Positions 1 through 5,672 of a stretch of DNA of 6,777 bases are shown here, one piece after another (the first letter of the stretch is position 1; each line of letters starts with the position of its first letter). Source of the DNA: an uncultured cyanobacterium (lineage in GTDB: Bacteria > Cyanobacteriota > Cyanobacteriia > Phormidesmidales > Phormidesmidaceae); contig CALHGI010000473.1 in the NCBI GenBank assembly GCA_938029995.1, forward strand, positions 1 through 6,777. The letters are read 5' to 3'. The notes beneath the pieces were generated by a model. That model had not been told where the DNA came from. It saw only the letters and a list, made by a program, of their open reading frames with translations, and ran no database searches. The translations under genes were made by a program, and so were the position numbers.

Positions 1-331
1 GAGCAGCCTGGGATGGAGCTTCCTCGGGTTCAGCTTCCTGGGGCTCATCAATGACTAAGGTTAAATATCGGATAATATCTTCACTCAGACGCATGTCACG
101 TTCCATGGGAGCAATGGTCTCCCCTGGAGCATGGTAGTTCATCTGAATATAAATACCTTCGCGATATCGATTGATTTCATAGGAGAGACGGCGCTTACCG
201 CGGTGCTGAGTTTCTAAAATCTCACCACCCTTCTCCTTGATCATGCCTTGATATTTACCAATGGTATTATCAACGGCCTCATCGCTGATGTCGGGCCGCA
301 TGATGTACATGGTCTCGTAAAAATTGCTCAT
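1..331 (-). CDS. rpsF: 30S ribosomal protein S6 (3' end outside window)
   Basis: S6 is a small-subunit protein that binds the 16S rRNA central domain with S18. The 110 visible codons begin MSNFYETMYIMRPDIS, and the body contains the S6 signatures GGEILETQHRGKRRLSYEI and REGIYIQMNY. An acidic, Ala-rich tail (about residue 97 on, ending PEEAPSQAA) runs off the left edge without a stop, so only the last few residues are missing. The ATG at 331 is preceded by AAGGAA four bases upstream, a good Shine-Dalgarno site, and matches the usual S6 N-terminus. The gene lies 125 bases downstream of the Tic20-like gene on the same strand, with its own likely promoter in that gap. Identification is secure. 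Confidence 0.96.
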   Translation of the reverse strand, partial: MSNFYETMYIMRPDISDEAVDNTIGKYQGMIKEKGGEILETQHRGKRRLSYEINRYREGIYIQMNYHAPGETIAPMERDMRLSEDIIRYLTLVIDEPQEAEPEEAPSQAA

Positions 332-335
332 GCTA

Positions 336-341
336 TTCCTT
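336..341 (-). promoter_or_regulatory. Ribosome binding site of rpsF
   Basis: On the minus strand AAGGAA lies four bases before the ATG at 331. It supports that start codon. Confidence 0.6.
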
Positions 342-389
342 ATGGACTCAATGGCCTGACATCAGAAACATGCCAGACAAGGGTTCACC

Positions 390-420
390 ATCATAGCAGA
401 AAAAGGAAACGGCCATTCAA
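390..420 (-). promoter_or_regulatory. Candidate rpsF promoter with extended -10
   Basis: On the minus strand TGCTATGAT (398-390) gives a -10 hexamer TATGAT with a TGN extension. TTGAAT (420-415) is a possible -35, but the spacing of 19 bases is long. The extended -10 would compensate. Transcription would begin near 383, leaving a leader of about 50 nt before rpsF. This is inference from consensus only; it would let rpsF be transcribed independently of the Tic20-like gene. Confidence 0.45.
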
Positions 421-456
421 GGGCCAAACGGCACTAACCCCAAGTCACCCGCAGCC

Positions 457-960
457 CTAACGGATCTGCATATGAACCGCTTCCGAAATAGTCGGAATTT
501 CTGGATAACGCCCCATCAAACATTGAACAATGGAGTAACCCACAGCAGCTACACCACCGAAAAGCAACACGTTATAGAACGTGTCGGTAATTAGCTCCAA
601 ACCTGGCACGGCAACTAAGCTCAGTACAAGGCTGCCAATGGAAATAATAAAGCCGATCAAAATTGCCTGCAGGGTATTAAACCGAATGAAGTGGCTGATA
701 TTTTCGTTGCGCACCACTAAAAGAAACAGGGCGAAAAATACCGCCAATGACCCCAGCCCGAAAGGGACGAGACTATAGGCAAACATCACAGGGGTGATTA
801 GCAGTAAAAGCAGTTCGCCCACGGGAGCTAGGGCGGGAAAGTTGGCAATCAACTTAAACAGAGCTCCCCCAACCACTACAGCGTCAAATAGGGGTAACAA
901 GTAGGGCAATCCCCCAAGTAACTTGTCAGAGATTTCATCTGTGCCGCTGCGCCAAGTCAT
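457..960 (-). CDS. Tic20-family (Ycf60-like) membrane protein
   Basis: A 167-residue integral membrane protein of the Tic20/Ycf60 family. In chloroplasts Tic20 is part of the inner-envelope import channel; the role of the cyanobacterial homologues is not settled. Hydrophobic stretches lie at about residues 17-38, 48-83 (long enough for one long or two short helices), 97-118 and 128-149, compatible with the four-helix family topology. The central RNENISHFIRFNTLQAIL (84-101) is the family's most recognisable motif. The length is typical for cyanobacterial members. The ATG at 960 has no clear Shine-Dalgarno site (GAGTATTCCT precedes it), but the N-terminus TWRSGTDEISDKLLGGLPYLLPL has the expected form. 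rpsF follows 125 bases downstream. The family call is confident; the function is not. Confidence 0.88.
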   Translation of the reverse strand: MTWRSGTDEISDKLLGGLPYLLPLFDAVVVGGALFKLIANFPALAPVGELLLLLITPVMFAYSLVPFGLGSLAVFFALFLLVVRNENISHFIRFNTLQAILIGFIISIGSLVLSLVAVPGLELITDTFYNVLLFGGVAAVGYSIVQCLMGRYPEIPTISEAVHMQIR

Positions 961-1009
961 AGGAATACTCGAAAAAGGAATACTTAAGTCAAAAAGTTTA
1001 GCAGTCTAG

Positions 1010-1035
1010 TTGGTAGAAGTTAGGTGGTCTACCAA
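1010..1035 (-). terminator. Perfect 8-bp hairpin between the small Cys protein and the Tic20-like gene
   Basis: TTGGTAGA (1010-1017) and TCTACCAA (1028-1035) are perfect inverted repeats with a 10-base loop. On the minus strand a T-rich run (ACTTTTTGACTT) begins about 10 bases after the stem. The hairpin lies 100 bases past the small-protein stop and 50 bases before the Tic20-like start. It could be a weak terminator or a site in the Tic20 leader or promoter; the sequence does not decide. Confidence 0.35.
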
Positions 1036-1134
1036 GCGTCTCAAAACTACCCTCAGCATAGCGCAGCTTCCAGCCGCCGCTTTACGGTTTCTACGAAACG
1101 GTTTGTCCCCCATCGCCACCATGGCGAATCAGAC

Positions 1135-1341
1135 TCATGCGGTGGGTGATGAGTCAATGTTTACCAACCGAAAACCCATTTGACACTGATACTGGGAAAG
1201 ATTTGTGGTGGATTCAAGCTGTTGGGCACAGCCTAACTTGCCGTCGCGAAAACGGGGCTCACCACTTTGGTTAGCCATGAGACAACTGGCACAGACCGCA
1301 GCTGATGGAATGACCTGATCGTCTAGCAGAATTACCAACAT
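1135..1341 (-). CDS. Small four-cysteine protein, probably metal-binding (68 aa)
   Basis: The 68 residues contain four cysteines, C17 and C20 (as CASC), C38 and C53, giving the pattern C-x2-C-x17-C-x14-C. This suits a zinc-ribbon-like metal site, although redox use is possible. The N-terminus MLVILLDDQVIPSAAVCASC and the middle RFRDGKLGC look like a compact, constrained domain, and I believe similar short proteins of unknown function occur in cyanobacteria. Support for a real gene is good: AGGAGGGG lies just upstream of the ATG on the minus strand, and the reading frame is collinear with its neighbours in an otherwise empty spacer. It begins 117 bases after the helicase stop, beyond the hairpin at 1406-1444. 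Function unknown. Confidence 0.72.
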   Translation of the reverse strand: MLVILLDDQVIPSAAVCASCLMANQSGEPRFRDGKLGCAQQLESTTNLSQYQCQMGFRLVNIDSSPTA

Positions 1342-1350
1342 AGTAGGACA

Positions 1351-1358
1351 CCCCTCCT
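1351..1358 (-). promoter_or_regulatory. Strong Shine-Dalgarno of the small Cys protein
   Basis: The minus strand reads AGGAGGGG here, a full match to the anti-Shine-Dalgarno core. About 9 to 11 bases separate it from the ATG at 1341. It is the main reason to trust this short ORF and its start. Confidence 0.65.
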
Positions 1359-1405
1359 AGAACAATAGGTCTTAAGCCTATCTTAGGTGAGGTGCAGGGT
1401 AATTG

Positions 1406-1444
1406 GGCACAACTGAGTCCGTTTTTACTGGACTCGGTTGTGCC
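1406..1444 (-). terminator. 15-bp stem-loop just after crhR
   Basis: GGCACAACTGAGTCC (1406-1420) pairs with GGACTCGGTTGTGCC (1430-1444), interrupted by one non-Watson-Crick position, around a 9-base loop (GTTTTTACT). It starts 14 bases beyond the crhR stop. On the minus strand the stem is followed by CAATTACCC with no U-tract, so it is not a textbook intrinsic terminator. It is well placed to end transcription or to protect the crhR mRNA 3' end from exonucleases. Confidence 0.65.
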
Positions 1445-1458
1445 ATTTGGTTGTGTTT

Positions 1459-2859
1459 CTAGGATGCAGGTGTTTGGATCCGACGACGGCGGGCACGGCG
1501 ACTCCGTTGACGACGAGGCTCTTCCTCAGCGAAATACGCTTGATTATCGTTATCGCCACGCATCCAAGCAGGACGGGTTTGGTCGTAGGCCATTTGCAAG
1601 GCGGCAGCAGCCACCGTATGGGGATCGTAGTCTTCCGTTAGTTGGGAAACGATGGGTAAAAATGAAGCCAGGCGTTCACTGGTGACCGCTTCTTTGATTT
1701 GGGTTTGTAACTTCTCTAGGGAACGGGCAGCAATTTCGGCTCGCGTGGGCACTTTGCAAAAGGCAATTTCTTGCTTAATGTGCCGCTCAATTTGGCGCAG
1801 CTGATACTTTTCTAGGGGATGAACAATGGAAACGGCCCGCCCTTCCTGACCGGCGCGACCGGTACGGCCAATGCGATGCACGTAGCTATCAACATTGTCA
1901 GGCAGCTCATAGTTAATCACATGGGTCAAGTTGTCCACGTGGATACCCCGAGCGGCGATATCGGTGGCAACAACCCAGCGCACTTGCCCCTGCTTAAAGC
2001 GAAGTAAGAGGCGCTCTCGCTGAGCCTGGTTAAGATCACCATGGTATTCGTCAACGCTATGGCCCGAAAACTGTAGCTGCCGGGTGAGCTCGGCAGCCGT
2101 CCGTCGAGTACGGACAAAGATAATGGCCGATTCGGGATCTTCCATTTCTAAAATGGGCATCAAGGCCCGGGGCTTACTCCAGCCGGGGGGTACCACATAG
2201 GACAACTGGGTAATCCGCTGGGGTGCGGTATTTTGTGCCTTAACTTTGACCGTGACCGGCGACTGTAGGAATTTAGCCGCTAGCTCGCGCACTGCGGGTT
2301 CCATGGTGGCCGAGAAAAAGGCTGTTTGGCGGTCTGCCGGGGCATGACTCAAGATATTTTCCACATCTTGAATAAAGCCCATATTGAGCATTTCATCAGC
2401 TTCGTCTAACACCAGCCAGCTGAGCTGTTCTAGGTCTAGAGCACCTCGATTGAGCAAATCGAGTACCCGACCTGGTGTGCCCACTACCATGTGCACCCCT
2501 CGTCGCAGCTGACTGAGCTGGCGTTCAATGGATTGACCGCCATAAACCGGTAATACCCGTAATTGAGGGTTGTATTTCAGACCTTGTACCGCCTGGCACA
2601 CTTGCATCGCAAGCTCACGGGTGGGGGTGAGGACCAGGGCTTGTACCGCCCGTTTATTGACATTCACCTGCTCCAAAATCGGCAGGGAGAAGGCCGCTGT
2701 CTTGCCAGTTCCAGTTTGGGCTAGGCCCACCACATCGTGCCCAGCCAGCATATGGGGAATGGCTTGGGACTGGATGGGGGTGGGATCTTTAAAGCCAAGC
2801 TCATCTAAATGTTGAGCTTGGGGTTCAGACAAACCGAGATCGGCAAAAGACAAGGTCAT
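1459..2859 (-). CDS. crhR: DEAD-box RNA helicase, CrhR-like
   Basis: An ATP-dependent cytoplasmic RNA helicase of 466 residues. All core motifs are visible: Q motif with F23 and PTPIQ (26-30), Walker A AQTGTGKT (47-54), PTREL (79-83), GG (107-108), TPGR (128-131), DEAD (152-155), SAT (183-185), motif IV IIFVRT (246-251), ATDIAARG (298-305) and HRIGRTGR (328-335). A linker of about 100 residues and a basic tail (RRQRSRRARRRR, about 449-460) follow, suited to RNA binding. It lies 37 bases downstream of rimO, the same order as slr0082-slr0083 in Synechocystis PCC 6803, where crhR is cold-induced and autoregulated; hence the symbol. Motif V reads RGIHV where most family members have RGLDV or RGIDV. 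AAAGGAGT precedes the ATG at 2859 and supports the start. Family certain; orthology to crhR likely from order and N-terminal FADLGLS. Confidence 0.94.
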   Translation of the reverse strand: MTLSFADLGLSEPQAQHLDELGFKDPTPIQSQAIPHMLAGHDVVGLAQTGTGKTAAFSLPILEQVNVNKRAVQALVLTPTRELAMQVCQAVQGLKYNPQLRVLPVYGGQSIERQLSQLRRGVHMVVGTPGRVLDLLNRGALDLEQLSWLVLDEADEMLNMGFIQDVENILSHAPADRQTAFFSATMEPAVRELAAKFLQSPVTVKVKAQNTAPQRITQLSYVVPPGWSKPRALMPILEMEDPESAIIFVRTRRTAAELTRQLQFSGHSVDEYHGDLNQAQRERLLLRFKQGQVRWVVATDIAARGIHVDNLTHVINYELPDNVDSYVHRIGRTGRAGQEGRAVSIVHPLEKYQLRQIERHIKQEIAFCKVPTRAEIAARSLEKLQTQIKEAVTSERLASFLPIVSQLTEDYDPHTVAAAALQMAYDQTRPAWMRGDNDNQAYFAEEEPRRQRSRRARRRRIQTPAS

Positions 2860-2863
2860 TTAG

Positions 2864-2871
2864 ACTCCTTT
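2864..2871 (-). promoter_or_regulatory. Strong Shine-Dalgarno of crhR
   Basis: The minus strand reads AAAGGAGT just before the ATG at 2859, with about five bases between AAGGAG and the start codon. It is much stronger than the weak site before rimO. Translation of crhR therefore need not depend on coupling to rimO. Confidence 0.7.
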
Positions 2872-2896
2872 GAGGTCGTTGGTTACGGGCAGGGGG

Positions 2897-4261
2897 TTAA
2901 AGAGAAACACTTAGGGGCACAGTGTTATCCGCCAGTGAAGACTTGTCGGATAACACTGTGCCAAACAAATCGTAGGTATCAGCACCACTGATCTGAACAG
3001 GAACTATTTGGGCTAGGGGAGGGGCACCTTTGACATAGACCAGGCCGTCGACATCGGGGGCAAAACGGGCAGAACGGCCAATGCACTCATCCTGTCCTGG
3101 GTTCTCCTGCTCAATCAGCACATCGACAATCTGTCCGATGTGGGCCTGATTGCGTCTAAAGGAGATATCTTGCTGGGTCAACATCAGTTCTTCCCGGCGC
3201 TGGTGCATCACCTCGGGCGCCACTTGGTCAGGCAGGCTCGCGGCTGGAGTACCCTCTTCGGCGGAGAAAGTGAATACACCCACGTGGTCAAACTCGTGTC
3301 GTTGCACAAACGCTTTGAGGTGCTCAAAATGGGCATCGGTTTCACCGGGGAAACCAACAATAAAGGTGGTGCGCAGGACCGCATCGGGTAAAGCGGTTTT
3401 GAGCTGGTGAATGATGTCGTCATTGACGCGCCCCTGCCAAGGTCGATTCATGGACCGCAGGATCTCTGGGTGGGAGTGCTGCAAAGGCAGGTCTAGGTAG
3501 GGCAGAAAATTGGGTGTAGTCCGAATGGCTTCGAGGACTTCTGGAGTCAGCCCTGTGGGGTAGGCATAATGCATCCGAACCCAGGGCACGTCCACGTCGC
3601 CTAAGGCCTTAATCAGCTCGGCCAACTGAGGTTTACCGTAGAGGTCAACGCCGTAATTTGTGGTGATTTGGGAAATAAGTACCAGCTCCTTAACACCCTC
3701 CGCAGCCAGCTGATGAGCTTCGGCCACAATGGACTCGATGGGGCGAGAGCGCTGGTCACCCCGCAGATGGGGGATAATACAGAAGGCACAGCGGTAGTTG
3801 CAGCCTTCGGCCACCCGGATGTAGGCCACGCCTTCGCTGGTGGTGCGATAGCGGGGAACTGTTTCATCTGCAATGTAAGTGGGCTCGGCGGAAACCGCTT
3901 TGACCCGTTCACCGGCCTCGGCGCGTTCAATCACATTGACGATGCGGTGGTAATCGCCCGTACCGATTAGGGCAACGGCTTCGGGAATCTCGTCTAGCAG
4001 TTCGGATTGAAAGTGTTGGGCTAAGCACCCGGTGATGACAATTTTCTTGTCGGCTTCGGCGAGCTCCACCAATGTGCGAACGGACTCTTGGCGAGCGGCC
4101 TCAATGAAGCTGCAGGTGTTGACAATGACGTAGTCGGCTAGCTCTTCATTAGCGTCGACCTGATATCCGGCCTGTACTAGGAGGCCCAGCATATGCTCAG
4201 TATCAACACGATTTTTCTCACAGCCTAGGTGAGATATGGCAATCGTTGGCTTATGAACCAT
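2897..4261 (-). CDS. rimO: Ribosomal protein S12 methylthiotransferase RimO
   Basis: RimO is a radical-SAM enzyme with two iron-sulfur clusters that adds a methylthio group to a conserved aspartate of ribosomal protein S12. Domains in order: N-terminal MTTase domain with cluster ligands C14 ([11 protein letters not shown]), C50 (VNTCSF) and C79 (TGCLAQ); radical-SAM core with C154, C158 and C161 ([13 protein letters not shown]); and a C-terminal TRAM domain from about 375 to 436. [12 protein letters not shown] and [11 protein letters not shown] favour RimO over its relative MiaB. The 454 residues are slightly long because an 18-residue tail (437-454) follows the TRAM end YDLFGTV, and that tail is largely encoded by a perfect palindrome. 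The ATG at 4261 has only a weak AAGAA upstream, but the MTTase domain starts immediately. It is probably first in an operon with crhR. Confidence 0.95.
   Translation of the reverse strand: MVHKPTIAISHLGCEKNRVDTEHMLGLLVQAGYQVDANEELADYVIVNTCSFIEAARQESVRTLVELAEADKKIVITGCLAQHFQSELLDEIPEAVALIGTGDYHRIVNVIERAEAGERVKAVSAEPTYIADETVPRYRTTSEGVAYIRVAEGCNYRCAFCIIPHLRGDQRSRPIESIVAEAHQLAAEGVKELVLISQITTNYGVDLYGKPQLAELIKALGDVDVPWVRMHYAYPTGLTPEVLEAIRTTPNFLPYLDLPLQHSHPEILRSMNRPWQGRVNDDIIHQLKTALPDAVLRTTFIVGFPGETDAHFEHLKAFVQRHEFDHVGVFTFSAEEGTPAASLPDQVAPEVMHQRREELMLTQQDISFRRNQAHIGQIVDVLIEQENPGQDECIGRSARFAPDVDGLVYVKGAPPLAQIVPVQISGADTYDLFGTVLSDKSSLADNTVPLSVSL
2916..2962 (-). repeat. Perfect 16-bp inverted repeat at the rimO 3' end
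   Basis: GGCACAGTGTTATCCG (2916-2931) and CGGATAACACTGTGCC (2947-2962) are exact reverse complements around a 15-base loop. The element sits within the last 21 codons of rimO (residues 434-449) and ends 56 bases before the crhR start. On the minus strand it is followed by CCTAAGTGTTTCTCTTTAA, moderately U-rich. It could act as a partial terminator, a barrier that protects or destabilises rimO mRNA, or a structure guiding endonuclease cleavage between rimO and crhR. The pairing is seen directly; the role is inferred. Confidence 0.85.
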
Positions 4262-4306
4262 GAATTCTTATGTGAAAGACAAAGTGCTGATATCCAAGCA
4301 GGCGTT

Positions 4307-4314
4307 GCGATCGC
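4307..4314. repeat. HIP1 octamer GCGATCGC
   Basis: An exact copy of the highly iterated palindrome common in many cyanobacterial genomes. It lies 46 bases upstream of the rimO start and supports the cyanobacterial assignment. Confidence 0.85.
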
Positions 4315-4444
4315 AGGGATGACTCAGCACCCTACCCTATCACGTCCAATTTGCCATGATCACCATTGAGGGACCCAGTGGAAAGCAGCAGTTAGCCGCT
4401 GACGGCAATGGATTTATAAACAGGTAGCGATTGTTTTTGCCCGG

Positions 4445-4473
4445 TTGAGGAAATTATAACATAACTATACAAT
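4445..4473 (+). promoter_or_regulatory. Candidate btpA promoter
   Basis: TTGAGG (4445-4450) and TACAAT (4468-4473) form a sigma70-like -35/-10 pair with an ideal 17-base spacer. Transcription would start near 4480 and give btpA a leader of about 185 nt. The call rests on consensus matching. Confidence 0.5.
4453..4458 (-). promoter_or_regulatory. Possible -10 element for the rimO operon
   Basis: The minus strand reads TATAAT here, a perfect -10 hexamer, but no recognisable -35 lies 16 to 18 bases upstream. Cyanobacterial promoters without a -35 exist. If used, it overlaps the btpA promoter and gives rimO a leader of about 185 nt. TATAAA at 4418-4413 is an alternative. Weak call. Confidence 0.3.
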
Positions 4474-4499
4474 TCTGGGGACTATTGCCCGAAAGGCCT

Positions 4500-4571
4500 G
4501 ATTTGGCTGGGATGTAGCCCTAGGACTGGAGATAAAATTCAGGCACTCCCGTGGCTACATCGGCCTAAATC
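4500..4571 (+). other. Stem-loop in the presumed btpA leader
   Basis: GATGTAGCC (4511-4519) pairs exactly with GGCTACATC (4553-4561). Below that, GATTT (4500-4504) pairs with AAATC (4567-4571), and a few more pairs form between them around small bulges, for a stem of about 18 pairs. The loop is 33 bases. It lies within the predicted leader, about 95 bases before the GTG start. It matches no riboswitch class I recognise. Confidence 0.45.
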
Positions 4572-4665
4572 TGAAAAAACTTGGCCCATGCTATTCATTT
4601 CAGCCCAATTCATTCTGAAAATCAGCAATGGCGAAACTATATTGCTTTTCCTTTTTTGAGGCTTT

Positions 4666-5478
4666 GTGGAGTTAAACGTACTTTTTCAAACATCAACCCC
4701 CGTCATTGGTGTAGTTCATTTACTGCCCCTGCCTCCATCGGCCCGTTGGCAGGGCTCATTACAGGCAGTCATAGATCGAGCGGTGCAGGAGTCGGTAGCC
4801 CTTGCGTCTGGAGGTGTGCACGGCATCATTGTGGAAAATTTCTTTGACGCACCGTTCACCAAGGGAACGGTCGATCCCGCTGTGGTCAGTGCCATGACCG
4901 TGGTGATTAGTCGGCTAAGGCAGCTGGTGGCCTTGCCCATGGGGATTAATGTGTTGCGCAATGATGCCCATAGCGGTTTGGCCATTGCCGCCTGCACTGG
5001 AGCTCAGTTTATTCGCGTGAATGTTTTGACGGGTGTTATGGCCACGGATCAGGGGGTAATTGAAGGGGATGCCCATCGGCTCCTACGCTATCGCAAAGAA
5101 TTGGGGGCCGATGTCAAAATATTTGCCGATGTGCTGGTTAAACATGCGTCACCGGTGGGCAGCCTAGCCTCAGAAAACGCCATGGCTAATTCAGTAGCCG
5201 ATACCCTGCATCGCGGTCTGGCAGATGCTGTGATTGTTTCCGGCGGAGCAACGGGGGATCCTCCCACAGCCGAGGATCTGGCACAGGCCAAGGCAGCGGC
5301 AGGCAAGATGCCGGTATTGGTGGGAAGTGGGGCCAATGTGGACAATATTCCCCAGCTAATGCGGTCGGCGGACGGGGTAATTGTTTCGAGTTCTCTAAAA
5401 CGATGGGGCCAGATTGAGCAGCCGGTGGACCCTAATCGGGTGGGGCAATTTATGGACGCCCTTTCAGCATCTATATAG
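4666..5478 (+). CDS. btpA: Photosystem I biogenesis protein BtpA
   Basis: A 270-residue BtpA-family protein, predicted to form a TIM-barrel-like fold. In Synechocystis PCC 6803 BtpA is needed for stable accumulation of the photosystem I reaction-centre proteins and is an extrinsic protein on the cytoplasmic side of thylakoids; its chemistry is unknown. Conserved blocks: TPVIGVVHLLPLP (11-23), GIIVENFFDAPF (53-64), GINVLRNDA (93-101), FIRVNVLTGVMATDQGVIEG (115-134), IFADVLVKHA (152-161), DAVIVSGGATGDPP (187-200) and VLVGSGAN (217-224). No signal peptide or membrane helix is visible. The start is GTG: an in-frame TGA at 4657-4659 rules out anything further upstream, and GAGG at 4658-4661 is a suitable, if close, Shine-Dalgarno site. 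The last codons are part of a short direct repeat. It is followed by the VKOR gene on the same strand, 194 bases away. Confidence 0.94.
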   Translation: MELNVLFQTSTPVIGVVHLLPLPPSARWQGSLQAVIDRAVQESVALASGGVHGIIVENFFDAPFTKGTVDPAVVSAMTVVISRLRQLVALPMGINVLRNDAHSGLAIAACTGAQFIRVNVLTGVMATDQGVIEGDAHRLLRYRKELGADVKIFADVLVKHASPVGSLASENAMANSVADTLHRGLADAVIVSGGATGDPPTAEDLAQAKAAAGKMPVLVGSGANVDNIPQLMRSADGVIVSSSLKRWGQIEQPVDPNRVGQFMDALSASI

Positions 5479-5527
5479 GAGCCGACATTAGTTTCCAGAC
5501 GCCCTCTCAGCATCTACTATGGGGGCC
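5455..5527 (+). repeat. Imperfect direct repeat at the btpA 3' end
   Basis: Copy 1 (5455-5483) covers the last codons and stop of btpA. Copy 2 (5498-5527) lies 43 bases further on in the spacer. They share GACGCCCT, then TCAGCATCTA after one substitution, then TAT-GG-GCC with a one-base indel and two substitutions. Copy 2 is in another frame relative to btpA and is not translated with it. The pattern is that of a diverged tandem duplication of about 43 bases. Confidence 0.75.
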
Positions 5528-5672
5528 AAGATTATGAATAATTACCTTACCGAACCCCCCATTTTTTGTCTAAGATGCAGTCGGGGTTGTCCTAGGATTA
5601 GTTTATTAACCTGGACATCACTTGTTTTCGACTTTTTTTGTGTACTGATTAGCTTGGATCCAGCTAGAGACT

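Larger units (their letters stand above)
4262..4665. other. Divergent rimO/btpA regulatory spacer
   Basis: This 404-base gap between divergently transcribed rimO and btpA contains no convincing gene. It holds a HIP1 octamer (4307-4314), an AT-rich segment (about 4451-4474) with a plausible btpA promoter and a possible minus-strand TATAAT, and a long imperfect stem-loop (4500-4571) in the presumed btpA leader. The part nearest rimO (4262-4410) shows nothing else that I can interpret. Confidence 0.6.

Noticed and set aside
248..460. Plus-strand ORF of 70 codons across rpsF and its promoter
   Set aside because: It overlaps the N-terminal coding part of rpsF in antisense, and its end is low-complexity and basic. 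No supporting signal.
1113..1127. TCGCCA/TGGCGA hairpin with a 3-base loop after the small Cys protein
   Set aside because: Six pairs only and followed by GGGGGACAAACC rather than a U-tract on the minus strand. It may occur by chance, so it is not called a terminator.
1392..1685. Plus-strand ORF of 97 codons over the end of crhR
   Set aside because: It is antisense to a confident helicase gene, has no family resemblance, and begins in the crhR 3' hairpin region. It is a frame shadow.
3668..3970. Plus-strand ORF of 100 codons inside rimO
   Set aside because: It is antisense to the radical-SAM core of rimO. Its openness follows from the GC-biased codons of the real gene.
4581..4847. Plus-strand ORF of 88 codons entering btpA
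   Set aside because: It overlaps the conserved btpA N-terminus in another frame and has no Shine-Dalgarno site.
5553..5591. AACCCC/GGGGTT pair around an ATTTTTTG run between btpA and VKOR, as a btpA terminator
   Set aside because: Only six pairs, a loop of more than 20 bases, and the T-run lies inside the loop. Not a credible terminator.
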